The position numbers and the translations under genes were made by a program. A DNA stretch of 64,000 nt from Strigamia acuminata. Lineage: Eukaryota; Arthropoda; Chilopoda; Geophilomorpha; Linotaeniidae. Location: positions 35,056,427 through 35,120,426 of the forward strand of contig OX442315.1 of the NCBI GenBank assembly GCA_949358305.1. The letters are read 5' to 3'. Position 1 is the stretch's first letter, and each line of letters begins with the position of its first letter. Of the stretch, positions 14,101-22,900 are shown piece after piece. The notes below the pieces were generated by a model, which saw nothing but the letters and a program-made list of their open reading frames with translations, was not told where the DNA came from and ran no database searches.

Positions 14101-17100
14101 GTGACTGCGAAAATGCACTTGACGGTGGACGCGGGGCCGCACGGATTGGGAGCGATTTTGGCTCAGGTGAAGGTCGGGGAGTCGGAACCACAGGTGGTAG
14201 CGTACGCTAGCAGGGCTCTAACGGACGTCGAAGCAAGGTACTCCCAGATTGAAAAGGAGACACTGGCGGCCGTTTGGGCGGTCGAGCACTTCTATTTGTA
14301 CTTGTACGGCGTTTCGTTTACGTTATTTACGGACCACAAACCATTGGTGGGCATTTTTGGCAATAGGAGGTCGCGGCCGTCAGCGCGCATCGAAAGGTTA
14401 TGCCTGAGAATTCAACAGTATACATTTGAGGTCAAACATACGAGGGGCGATACGAATCCGAGTGATTACATGTCACGGCACCCAGGAGTGTTGTCGGGGG
14501 TGGGCCGTGACATGTCGGGTACGATCGAGCGATACGTGAGTTTCGTTGCGAGAACGAGAATACCAGCAACGATGACGCAGGCGGAGGTGATTCGAGAGTC
14601 GGAGAGGGATGTGGAGATGTCTATGGTGCGGGAGGCGTTGCGACAACCAGAGGGGGAGCAGGAAAGATATTGGAAAAAGGAACAGTTGAAGCCGTACGCC
14701 ATGGTGAGGAGCGAACTGTCCTGTGCCGGGAACGGCATAATTTTGCGAGGGGACAGGATTGTGATCCCAAAGGCCTTAAGGGGAAGAGTCGTGGAATTGG
14801 CCCACCGTGGTCATCAGGGCATAGTGAAAACGAAGTGCCTTTTGAGACAAAAAGTATGGTTTCCCGGGGTGGACGCGCAGGTGGAGCGCGTGGTTGCAGG
14901 ATGCATTCCGTGCCAGGCCAGCATGAAAATAACAACGAGGACCCCTTTATTGATGACAACGATGCCCGACCGTCCGTGGCAACAGCTGGCGCTTGATTTC
15001 CTGGGCCCCTTCCCCGATGGGAAAATGTTGATGGTTCTCGTGGACGAGTATTCGCGATTTCCGATGGTGGACACTATCGCATCCACGCTGGGCTCGGGCG
15101 TGATAGCGGTTTTGAGGAAACGATTTTCCGAGTCGGGTTTGCCCGAGGTCGTGAAGACCGACAACGGGCCGCCTTTTTCATCAAGGGAATTCGACTCGTT
15201 CATGGTAGAGATGGGCATCAAACATCGACGAGTCACGCCACTATGGCCGGAGGCCAACGGAGAGGTCGAAAGACTGATGCGCACACTAAATAAGGCGATT
15301 TTGGCAGCGGTGACGGAGGGAAAGAAGTGGCAGGAGGAAGTCCATGAGTTTTTGCTCAATTATAGGGCAACGCCCCATTCGACCACGGGGGTATCACCGG
15401 CAGAGTTGTTTTTGAAACGAGCGTTAAAGACAAGATTGCCACAGATTTTTGTGAACGAGACCGATGTCGACGTGAGATTACGGGATGGAGAGCGAAAGCA
15501 GCAGATGAAGGCGAGAGCGGACCAGACACGACACGTCCGGGAGCACGACTTCAAGACGGGAGATCGGGTCCTCGTCAGGAGACGAAAAATAAACAAACTG
15601 ACAACCCCTTACGACCCGCTGCCATTTGTGGTGTCGTCGGTGGAGGGATCAAGGATCACAGCGGTAAGAGGCCAGCAGACGATGGTGAGGAATGCGTCTC
15701 ACTTTAAGAGAATAGGAGCAGCTCGAGATGAGGAGGACGAGGCACTGATGGGAGGCACGATCGAGAGAGAGAGAGAGAGCCAGGAAGCGGCGGCGACTCC
15801 GGAGCTGGAGGTGGCGGGCCCAAACTTTGAGGAAGAAGAAGAGGGAGAAATGGGTCCAGCAGGGGTGACAACGCCGGAGCCAACAGTGAGAGAACAGCCA
15901 GAAGGACCCCGACGGTCTGCTCGAGTGAATAAAGGACAACCGCCTAAGTGGCACGGCAACTTTGTGAGATATTAGGACATTGTCGTGAAGTGTTGAGACT
16001 TTGAGACTTTATTGTGAATTGTTGAGACATTGTGCGGTTTTGAGATTTGTTTTGTGTTTTTGTGAATTATTGATTTGAGTTGATTTGGTTTGTTGTTTTC
16101 TTGATTTGAATTCCCGCATGGTGGAAGGGATGTAATGTTGTTGTGTAATAATGAGCAAAGTGACCACGAGAGGGCGCTGGGCGCTGGTCACGGGACAAAG
16201 AATAATAAAGAGACAGTTGTGTTTTAACCACCAAACTGGGCGGACGTCGGTACTTTACACTACCCAAACCCATGTGTATTGGGCCGCTTGTATTTTTTGA
16301 TGTTGCAAAAAATAAAATCGTAAAATTTGAACACTAAAAAATGTTTTTAATCAAAATAAATATATGCAACTTTTAGAACAAACAATGGGCTTTATTTTTT
16401 TTAAAAAAATGAAATTTTAACTTAAATGGGCCAAAAGTTATGACCATTTGAATTTGCGCAACTTGGCACAAGTGTATTGGGCCACCACGCTAATTGCCTC
16501 AAGTGAGTTGGGCCGGCAGAAAAAGCTTAGCGCCACATTCAAAAAATCATAAAAAAAACGGTTTTTTCAGAAAATTATTGATTATTTGAACAATACATTT
16601 CAATACTTTGTTGAATAACCAAAATTTTGAGTGTGATTGTGCAGGCCAAGTCAAAACCTAAATGTGATGGGTTTGGAAAACTGAGTAGTTGACTTGACTT
16701 TATGCTTAGAATCATTTCCCTGCTGAAATATCCATGTCAAAGCCAGTTTATCATCTGCAAATGGAAGCACAACAATCCTCCAATACTTTTTTATAAGTAT
16801 ATTGGTCCATGAAACCATTAATTTAATGTTGTGGACCGATACACATAGATGAAACCATCCTCAAGCCATTTTACTATTGGGATGGCTTGGGGATGGTTTC
16901 CTCTATGTGTATCGGTCCACAAAATCTACAAGGTTATTTTCGCATATTAGGTACCTAGGCAATCTAAATAACAAAAATATTGCAGCACAACAAAACGATC
17001 ATTAAATTTTATTTATTTGATTTTTTTTCAATTTCCTGAATTGATTGCGAATTTCCCCTGCCAGTTTATGCTTTTTTATTTAATCAATCGTAAACACCGT

Positions 17101-17817
17101 TTGTCGTTCAAATGGCTATTTATAATATGCATTTAGACTGGTTTAAATCGTATTTTTGGATTCAATTACCAGTTGCACCCAATTAATATTAAAGTCCACA
17201 TCAGCCCAGCAGTACTTGCCGCGAAAAGGTTCTGGATGTTGTGGGGAATAAGGTGGGCCTTGAACTATTTTCCTACAGATTTTATACGATCCAGGCCAGA
17301 TAATATTCCCATCTGTAACACTACTTCTAATTTTCCCTTGTGCATCGTATACTAAAATAATTATAATATTTAGCAACAAAAAAATAGAATGAAATTAAGG
17401 CCGAGGCTATTTCCTACGATTTCTGTGATCATTTCCACCGAAATCGGTGGAAATAACTTTTCCGTTAAATTAAAGGTACTCACTTTGAATACCCCAATAG
17501 TCTAGTCTGAATAAAGCTTCAAATGCGGAATATATATCGTCAACACATACGGACGCATTTCGGGGTTTTAACGTCCGAAGTGCATTTGTCAGGTCGTCAA
17601 CGACGTCGAGGCGATATGGTAAGCTCTGCGTGTAGTTTCCGAGCAAATACTGAATGACCATGTCGGGTCCCATAGCCAGCACTAAATTGGAATAAAAATT
17701 GTATTTTGAAATGTTGCTGTATTTATGGATTTGGAAGAAATCGAAATGTCTCGATTGGCAAGGGTTTACAAAGACGAATAAAATGGTAACGGCGAATAAT
17801 GTTAGTGAAGGCTTCAT
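5110..17817 (-). CDS. NRF-6-like membrane acyltransferase (nose resistant to fluoxetine family), 15 exons
   Basis: Exons in gene order: 17484-17817, 17170-17351, 9310-9409, 9139-9235, 8027-8292, 7771-7938, 7302-7395, 6514-6606, 6281-6449, 6137-6216, 5968-6081, 5763-5901, 5512-5692, 5294-5436, 5110-5229. All phases agree and give 759 residues. A signal peptide (MKPSLTLFAVTILFV) is followed by the extracellular NRF domain with its conserved pieces FRGKYC and GLCVPNTCS. The multi-pass acyltransferase-3 domain follows, with INGIRVLTMWW, FFFLSGFLVSY, EGPFWP, NKNWWLNMLYLNNF, DMQFYVLSPL and PLSRLTYCAFLIH. The family is predicted to transfer acyl groups at membranes; in worms it affects lipid and drug transport. 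The substrate is unknown. An upstream in-frame Met at 17865 would add 16 residues, but the one chosen sits directly before the signal peptide. Exon 3 appears to use a GC donor. Intron 2 (7.8 kb) carries an LTR retrotransposon. Confidence 0.93.
6684..7293. mobile_element. GC-rich 610-bp insertion with 12-bp terminal inverted repeats
   Basis: The AT-rich intron between acyltransferase exons 7 and 8 is interrupted by a much more GC-rich block. It begins TATGTACTGTGA and ends with the exact reverse complement TCACAGTACATA. No transposase is recognised; the ORF of about 164 codons on the minus strand resembles nothing I know. It is probably a non-autonomous DNA transposon or a retroelement fragment. 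It ends only about 9 bp from the exon 7 donor. Confidence 0.5.
8818..9072. mobile_element. GC-rich MITE with TACCGTACCGCCCCG ends
   Basis: A 255-bp element in the intron between acyltransferase exons 4 and 5. The ends are near-perfect inverted repeats of about 30 bp starting gTACCGTACCGCCCCG and flanked by TA, which suggests Tc1/mariner-type insertion. The interior repeats a 17-bp motif of the form GGNYYCNNTTTTAGCGCC several times, which is unlike the surrounding AT-rich intron. No coding capacity. Confidence 0.7.
9410..11519. other. 5' half of acyltransferase intron 2, with GC-rich unidentified segments
   Basis: Intronic sequence on the retrotransposon's left flank. Two GC-rich patches, about 9840-10270 and 10375-10500, stand out from AT-rich surroundings and look like old mobile-element debris; no protein family is recognisable in them. 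Segments 8505-8700 and 10551-10740 look weakly similar (both read aggattca..gagaattt), which may be a diverged duplication. No gene seen. Confidence 0.5.
11525..11653 (+). repeat. 5' LTR, 129 bp
   Basis: Starts TGTAATGTTGTTGTG and ends CGGTACTTTACA, with the usual TG...CA termini. It contains aataataaagaga, a likely polyadenylation signal. By eye it matches the 3' LTR at every base. Confidence 0.95.
11764..15975 (+). CDS. Gag-Pol polyprotein of the Mag-like retrotransposon
   Basis: An uninterrupted frame of 1403 residues from the ATG at 11764; a GTG two codons upstream is not used as a start. Domains in order: Gag capsid-like region; two CCHC-type zinc knuckles (first Cys near residues 260 and 282, the second CX2CX4HX4C); aspartic protease (DSG at 355-357); reverse transcriptase (LDLVHGFNQVEL, then the catalytic VDD at 640-642); RNase H (TVDAG near 787-791, then YASRALTDVEARYSQIEKE); integrase with an HHCC zinc region near 1015-1050 and catalytic residues D1078, D1133 and E1169 (D-54-D-35-E). 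A C-terminal YDPLPF module resembles the GPY/F motif. The tail is acidic and Glu-rich. Gag and Pol are fused in one frame with no frameshift. All key catalytic residues are present, so it could encode a working element. Confidence 0.95.
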   Translation: MDTSEPDNADKDASKVKAVMAAPTATGAPSFLQATIPPFDVHGDVNTQSQRWNRWIGRLEIYLIAAGIADDARKMATLLHCAGEDVYAIYETVRITGKDSYKDIKDALTTYFIPRKNLEFCVYNFRISRQEEGETIDQYHVRLRHLAVGCDFHSVDREVKSQLILGTTMDRLRRQGLRDAASTLEEFLNLGRGYEASDWQAKQMEGTEKADGGGINFVRTGSVGRKEDVTKTIRRRTTAERSGVSAGRSADVGREAGRKCFNCGRAWPHPTAQDCPARNVACRGCGKMGHFARFCRGTRKTAQPEAVREVNVFEGSDDDEEIFAVGLCADGVGGKEGMPEVRLTLEGKEISFIVDSGTSVDILSREIYLAWNPRPRLEKSTARLMTYGATTPLPLLGRMQVDLGYGMTSAGTRLYVVDRPGDSLLSYATAKRLGIMKPVNAVKGEKFEDLVERQYPELFKGIGKLRDCQVHLHVDETVIPVAQRFRPLPFKIRKKVEKELQRMVEMDIIERITEDMGPTPWVSPIHCVDKPKDADPDAIRLCVDAREVNKAIKRVRHTTPRLEDLITLAEGAKVFSKLDLVHGFNQVELDNESRKYTVFATHIGLFRFKRLFFGVNSASEVFQDEIRQVIEGIPKCINIVDDIFIVGDSVKTHDETLHRVLRRLSERGLTLNGAKCELRRTELVFFGHVFSHKGISVDPRKVEAVTRMEIPRTVSEVKSLLGMVIYCGRFIRNMADTLKPLRELTKRSKSAFVWGGEHQAAWDRIKGQLGDRSVLAYYDVTAKMHLTVDAGPHGLGAILAQVKVGESEPQVVAYASRALTDVEARYSQIEKETLAAVWAVEHFYLYLYGVSFTLFTDHKPLVGIFGNRRSRPSARIERLCLRIQQYTFEVKHTRGDTNPSDYMSRHPGVLSGVGRDMSGTIERYVSFVARTRIPATMTQAEVIRESERDVEMSMVREALRQPEGEQERYWKKEQLKPYAMVRSELSCAGNGIILRGDRIVIPKALRGRVVELAHRGHQGIVKTKCLLRQKVWFPGVDAQVERVVAGCIPCQASMKITTRTPLLMTTMPDRPWQQLALDFLGPFPDGKMLMVLVDEYSRFPMVDTIASTLGSGVIAVLRKRFSESGLPEVVKTDNGPPFSSREFDSFMVEMGIKHRRVTPLWPEANGEVERLMRTLNKAILAAVTEGKKWQEEVHEFLLNYRATPHSTTGVSPAELFLKRALKTRLPQIFVNETDVDVRLRDGERKQQMKARADQTRHVREHDFKTGDRVLVRRRKINKLTTPYDPLPFVVSSVEGSRITAVRGQQTMVRNASHFKRIGAARDEEDEALMGGTIERERESQEAAATPELEVAGPNFEEEEEGEMGPAGVTTPEPTVREQPEGPRRSARVNKGQPPKWHGNFVRY
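16131..16259 (+). repeat. 3' LTR, 129 bp
   Basis: Same length and apparently same sequence as the 5' LTR, preceded directly by a purine tract and followed by the target-site duplicate ctacc. Confidence 0.95.
16265..17169. other. 3' half of acyltransferase intron 2
   Basis: AT-rich intron. A phrase like gtgtattgggcc recurs at about 16273, 16471 and 16505. It holds one long hairpin (separate entry). No gene seen. Confidence 0.5.
16831..16920. repeat. 90-bp near-perfect hairpin
   Basis: Two 39-bp arms, beginning GTGGACCGATACACATAGA, pair with only two mismatches around a 12-base loop. Either strand could fold. It is either a tiny MITE (both ends GTGGACCGATAC) or a precursor of small RNA. It lies in an intron of the acyltransferase gene, outside any coding sequence. 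Confidence 0.75.
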
Positions 17818-17865
17818 CGTGACGGTTAACCTGGATGCCAATGCTTCGAAAACATGTGAAAACAT

Positions 17866-18631
17866 TTAACTGATAAACTTCCACTTCCAGGTTTGTTTCT
17901 ATATCATATCAGCCACTCACTTATGTAAGAGAATTCAACCCACATGCACCTGTTAGTGGTGCATTGTTTTACTGAAGAAACACGGGGAAGCTTAATCGAT
18001 TCTCAGCGAACTATTAATTTATAACTTACCTTGCTTGTGGTCACCTCAAAAGTATATCGTTGAGTGTCCACCATGTTCCCTATTATCTATACTCGGGCTC
18101 ATCATAAGAGTGCAACTTTTTCCTATTGGCCAAGCCTGTTTACTCCTTAACCTCGAAAAGTAGTTTTGTTCTGTTTTTAATTTATTTGATTATTGTAATG
18201 GTTGAAATGATGTAAATTGATTTGTTTTTTATAATAAAAAGTTTTTAAAAATCTTAAAACAATGTTTTTTGCTGTTCTTATTTCAAAATACATGTTTGTT
18301 CAGTTTGTTCAGTTTATTGGTTGCTTTGTCAGGAAAGAAAGCAATTTTTGAACTTCTTGATTGGTTGCCCAACACAGGTTAATGAGAAAGTATCATCAAC
18401 AACTGCAATATGATAAATCCAAAATATCTTCAAAATCACGGATTTCTATTAGCCAATTATTGATAATTTAATTGATTTGTATCTGTTCTCTTACTTTTTG
18501 TTTATTTGTTTATTTGTTCATTTTTATTTTATTTTATTTTGCCATTCCTACATTTTTTTGTTCATGTTGAAAATAATAAAAACGCAAAATAATATGAAGA
18601 AAAAATCACGTCATAAAAGATTTAAAAAAAT
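17866..18631. other. intergenic, acyltransferase 5' side to 5S rRNA
   Basis: Upstream region of the acyltransferase gene followed by very AT-rich spacer. No ORF of interest and no clear TATA box for the acyltransferase gene. Confidence 0.5.
18623..18631 (-). terminator. Pol III T-run terminator of the 5S gene
   Basis: On the minus strand, AATTTTTTT follows the 3' end of the 5S RNA directly, a usual RNA polymerase III stop. Confidence 0.8.
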
Positions 18632-18751
18632 TGAGAACAGCATCTGGGATTCCCAGGCGGTCACCCATCCAAGTACTAACCAGACCCGATGCTGCTTAAC
18701 TTCGGGGATCGGACGAGAACCGGTGTTTTCAGCATGGTATGGCCGTTCTCA
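18632..18751 (-). rRNA. 5S ribosomal RNA gene
   Basis: On the minus strand the sequence reads GAGAACGGCCATACC ... AAGTTAAGCAGCATCGGG ... TACTTGGATGGGTGACCG ... GCTGTTCTC. This is the full 5S layout of about 118-120 nt. The internal A-box/IE/C-box control region is intact (GGATGGGTGACCGCCTGGG). Helix I is changed from the common form, but both sides change together: GAGAAC at the 5' end pairs with GTTCTC at the 3' end. This indicates a functional gene, not a decayed copy. A T-run terminator and a TATA-like box at -29 support Pol III transcription. It is a single copy here, outside any 5S array. Confidence 0.93.
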
Positions 18752-18771
18752 TTGATATTTTTTCTTAAAGT

Positions 18772-18779
18772 ATTATATA
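18772..18779 (-). promoter_or_regulatory. TATA-like box at -29 of the 5S gene
   Basis: On the minus strand TATATAAT lies 29 bp before the first base of the RNA. Upstream TATA-like elements at about -25 to -30 are known for several invertebrate 5S genes. The region is AT-rich, so a chance match is possible. Confidence 0.5.
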
Positions 18780-18982
18780 AAGTAAAAACAGAAGAAGAAT
18801 TAAATCAATTTTTTTGTTCTATTGACGTTGAATCACAAAATGAAGTACAAATAAAGATCTGCATTTCTTTTCCCAAAAGACAATGCCAAAAAATCAACCT
18901 TCATGAAAAGGATTACATTTTTGCAACTCTTCAAATCGACACAAAATCCACACAAACAAAAACATAGGAAAATTAACATTTC

Positions 18983-18988
18983 TTTATT
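18983..18988 (-). promoter_or_regulatory. poly(A) signal of SELENOF
   Basis: AATAAA on the minus strand, a few bases past the SECIS hairpin, so the SECIS would be retained in the 3' UTR. Confidence 0.7.
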
Positions 18989-18996
18989 CAAATCTT

Positions 18997-19064
18997 TCTG
19001 GCTCGAAAATCAAGTCCAACTGAGCTCAAACAAGCTTTCCAGTTCAGACCTTCATAATTCCAGC
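18997..19064 (-). promoter_or_regulatory. SECIS element of SELENOF
   Basis: In the 3' UTR, 26 bp past the stop codon on the minus strand. Lower stem CTGG/CCAG; core ATGA (19052-19055) opposite TGAT (19009-19012), giving the non-Watson-Crick quartet; upper stem AGGTC..AACTG with CAGTT.GACTT; apical loop beginning GAAAGC, which supplies the unpaired adenines. These are the defining parts of a eukaryotic SECIS. It is placed exactly where a selenoprotein gene needs it. Confidence 0.85.
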
Positions 19065-19089
19065 ATATATCAACAATTTACAAGTTTCT

Positions 19090-19755
19090 TTAAATCTCAT
19101 TCGTCTCATCCATCCCCAGATGAGTGTTCAAAAACTCTTCCACCGAGTCCGTGTTCCATTTGTCAATGGCTAAAACTTCTTGCACCTGATCCGAACTATC
19201 TAAAAGCTTGATGCTTGGATCAGCTCCGCGTACGTAACGAATCGTTAGACCCGGATATGCTTTTGCTTTTTCACCCTTGACAAATGCTAAAACAAATTAA
19301 AAACAATCAATCGATCAATTTCCGCCATTTATTTAACCGAATCTAAACCTTGGACTTGGGGGAAGTGTCCTAATTTTCATCCACACACTTCTAAAACCGC
19401 TTTTGGATATTTCTAAAATTAAAAAAAAATAAAGTTGAAACGATTTTTAAATTTATTCCAAGTTGGTTACTTACTTTTATCGCTTCTTTGTCTTCATCCG
19501 CATGGCAACACTGTTTACAGTGATCTTTAATTACGTCTAGATCAAACTGTCTAAGGTGGTCGCAGGAACTACACAATAAGTTTGCTTTGTGAAAGCCTAA
19601 ATTGAAGCAATCTTCCGCTGACCAGTCAGCCGATGCTTTTACTACGACTATCTAAAACGCCAAGAATTGTTATTTAGAAGAATGTTGGACAGTTAATGGT
19701 TAAAACTTACCAAAAGGGAGGTTAAAGTCAATAAATACTCAACTAAACTCGCCAT
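19090..19755 (-). CDS. SELENOF: selenoprotein F (15-kDa selenoprotein), contains Sec
   Basis: Exons in gene order: 19711-19755, 19475-19651, 19349-19412, 19090-19286; phases join to 160 residues (human protein about 165). An N-terminal signal peptide ends near ASADW. The Cys-rich domain that binds UDP-glucose:glycoprotein glucosyltransferase follows (LLCSSCDHLRQF, CKQCCHADED). The thioredoxin-like fold carries the redox motif CGU in EVCGUKLGHFPQVQ, where U is an in-frame TGA in exon 3. It continues through YPGLTIRYVRGADPSIKLL to the conserved KWNTDSVEEFL end. It acts in the ER lumen in glycoprotein folding control. A SECIS hairpin in the 3' UTR confirms that TGA is read as selenocysteine. Confidence 0.95.
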
Positions 19756-19942
19756 TTTGCGAGCCCGACACGATGTCGAATACTATTGGTTGAATGGATT
19801 TGCCAGATGTTTTTAATTCTCAATGGCTCCGTTTGACTCACAAAATTCGCGCAAAATTCAAATTTTAATGCTGTATATTTATCCTTCACACCACATAAAA
19901 ACAAACACAAATGACACGAGATAAAATAAATTACAATTATGA

Positions 19943-19948
19943 TTTATT
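19943..19948 (-). promoter_or_regulatory. possible poly(A) signal of POLRMT
   Basis: AATAAA on the minus strand about 20 bp after the POLRMT stop codon, in AT-rich sequence. Confidence 0.5.
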
Positions 19949-19968
19949 TATTTAAAATAAAATACATT

Positions 19969-22900
19969 TCAGCTGAAAAAAAATGTCGCCTTAAGAACAT
20001 TTTCAAGGTCAAACGATCCTTTCGACGGAACTTTCGCTAGAATGTTTTGCACAGAAGTTCTATTTTCTAAATCACTGCTGAAAATGTAGGAATATCAAGT
20101 AATTTGAATTAAGCAAACAAAATAACTTACCAAAACTGCTGATTCAACTGTTCCGATAAAGATTCCAATAAAGGTTCGCTGTGAAGCGCAACAAACTGTT
20201 CTCTACAAATCTAAACAAATTCATAGGAAATGAATTTTTATTTTAAAATAAGAATTAAAGTACAAACACGAGCTAACTTACTTTATTCATTTCAGCTGCA
20301 CGACTAGGATGTGACCAAAAACTATCATGAACACTGACAAATGCAATGCCTCGCCTTAATAAATATATTTACATATATCAATTAGGAAAATGTGCGAAAA
20401 ATCATCAACAAAACAATGTACCTTCGACAAAACAGAGATGTTAACACCATATGGGATGCATCGAGCGACTGAATGAAATTAGATGTAAAAGCCGTAGCCT
20501 GTTTCTGTATGTTTAACCTGAAAAATCCACGAGAGACGAAACTAAATCATTTAAAAACTAAAAATATATAAATCGTAAAACCGTAGCAAGCAGTTATAAC
20601 CAATAAACTCATTTGTTTCGTCAAACCGGAAACAATTTTGCATTATTTTTGCACCAAAAAGTGCATTTTTGCATTATTTTTGCACCAAAAAGTGCATTTT
20701 TGCATTATTTTTGCACCAAAAAGTGCATTTTTGCATTATTTTTGCACCAAAAAGTGCATTTTTGCATTATTTTTGCACCAAAAAGGGCATTTTTGCATTA
20801 TTTTCGCACCAAAAAGTGCATTTTTGCATTATTTTTGCACCAAAAAGTGCATTTTTGCACCCAATAGTGCATCTTTATACAATAAAGTGCATCTTTGTAT
20901 CCAAAGACCAAAGTTTTATGCCTAAAAATGCATTTTTTGATGCTGCGTCAAATTGCCCTCATAGTTAGTAAATACTTACGCTTTCGTGGCAGATCGAAAC
21001 AACTAAAATAAATAATTATTTTTGCATTAATCATTTATAACTAATAACTTATTACACTTAAATAATTACAGGTTTCTTCCCAAATGGTTTTCCAATTTCA
21101 TAATACTGTTGAATAATCGGTAATCCTAATGGCGTGACCCATTCGACCGGTTGATCATAAGTTTGAGAAATATGTTTCGCGCAATCGCTCAACCAATTCT
21201 GCACAAAATATTTTTAAAAAAATAAACAATTTTACTCGAGTCATTAAACTTAATTAAACTTTACCTGAATTTCTTTAACTTTTGGAAACTCAGCCTGGAA
21301 AATCGTCCACAATTTGTCGACAAAATACTGAGCAACAAACTTCCTTTGTTCAAAAGGAAAACCGGAAATGTCCTTCAGTTGATCAGAAACATGAAACAAC
21401 GTCCCTTCCAAATTCACATCGTAAACCATCATCAAAAGGGGCATTTTCACAAACTATAAAAAACAAAAACAAAAATCAAAATTAACCCTAAATAACTATA
21501 ATTCACGAACCTGTCGAGTAACGACGCCCTCCAAACTCCGCGCGAACCGATTGCCTTTCGCCGCATCTTTCTTTCGCACTTCTTCGATCTAAAATTATCA
21601 TATCAACTAAATAAACCCGTTTTAAATTATACAAACTTACATTATCCGTAAGTCTAGTGTATAAATCTTTAGGGGTGACGTTTGGTGCCAAATTAACTTC
21701 AATCGCGGTCTCCAAATCTCTTCCCAGCGCCGCGAAATGCTGCAAACCATTGCAGTAGCCATCTTGATGCACCGGATAGTGACATACATATTTTCGCGGA
21801 TCCGGCGATCTCAGAGCGGCCGTCAGTTCGATACAACACGCTAAAGTTTGCCAAGGTTTATTGAATGTCTTCCACCAACCATTTCCCTATTTATTTAAAG
21901 AATTAATAGAATAAAATAACAAAAAACTCGTTTTTAATCCCACTTCTAGAGGATTATCGGCCGAATCCATTATTTCGGGAAGCAAATCGTCGCAGTATTC
22001 GATTCTATCTTTCAATGAAGTCCTAATAAGAATATTAAAAAAATAAAATTTCAAAATATTTAAATTATTTTTAATGTTTTACTTGTTTCGCGATCCATCA
22101 GTCAAGCTAATTAAATGAAGTTTAAGCCAATCGAGACCGTCGTTTCCGAGCGGTTCTCCTCTGGCGAAAAGCAGAAGACCTCTATCCGCATCGGACCCTG
22201 AAATACCAAACAAATACGTTATTTAATATATTTAACATCGATTAATTTCGTTTAATAAAATTTTTACAGTGATAATTCAAGTATTTCGACATTGGATAAA
22301 CTCGTCCGCGAAAATCGATGTAATGTGGGAACCAAAACACGTCGTCACGCAACTGTAATCAAAATTTGATCAATTTAATTAATCTAAATTAATAAATAAA
22401 TAAATTTACTTCATTAGCAATTGATAATTTAGTCAGCCAATGAAAGACTTTCGTTTCGAAGCCTTTAGCTTGTTTGACGCCAAATAAAAGCTTCGTTTTT
22501 TGTTTGTTCCTGTTAATACAATCCGCCGTTAATTTACTCGTTAAAATATAAAATTAAATGTATTTTTACGTTTCCGTTTGGTAAGAGGTAAATCCGTCCA
22601 TGGCTGGATTGTCCCAGCTGTTGAACACTTCTAATATCGTATTTAGTATCTGAAGATGACAAAATTAATCGGTACGATTAAATAAATGTCAATTTTGTAC
22701 AGTTTACTTTCTTGTTGATTTTCCACGGACATTCTGCCAAGTGATTCGCCGAGTCGAAATACGGAAATAAATTTTGCACGTTTGTTTGCCTCAAACAATT
22801 TTCCTGAGTCGGATCGTTTCCGCGAAGAAAAGCTGTAAAATTTAAACAGAAATATTTAATTTTAATTTTTTAATTTTTTTTTAAAGTATTACCTCTTTCG

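Larger units (their letters stand above)
11525..16259 (+). mobile_element. complete Ty3/gypsy LTR retrotransposon, Mag-like, in intron 2 of the acyltransferase gene
   Basis: A 4735-bp element with LTRs at 11525-11653 and 16131-16259, flanked by the 5-bp target-site duplication ctacc (11520-11524 and 16260-16264). A probable primer-binding site starts at 11654 (TTGGCGACGAGGAAAAC). The polypurine tract is ggtggaaggga at 16120-16130. A single gag-pol ORF fills the interior and there is no envelope gene. Very short LTRs, two zinc knuckles and a one-ORF design fit the Mag clade. It is inserted antisense to the host gene. Apparently identical LTRs and an unbroken ORF indicate a recent insertion. 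Confidence 0.95.

Noticed and set aside
12342-15959. Numerous ORFs antisense to or out of frame with gag-pol
   Set aside because: Shadows of the 1403-residue retrotransposon frame.
18477-18755. 92-codon plus-strand ORF over the 5S gene
   Set aside because: It runs antisense through a structured 5S rRNA gene and has no protein similarity.
20613-20968. Three Phe/His-rich overlapping ORFs
   Set aside because: Translations of the 31-bp intronic minisatellite in all frames.
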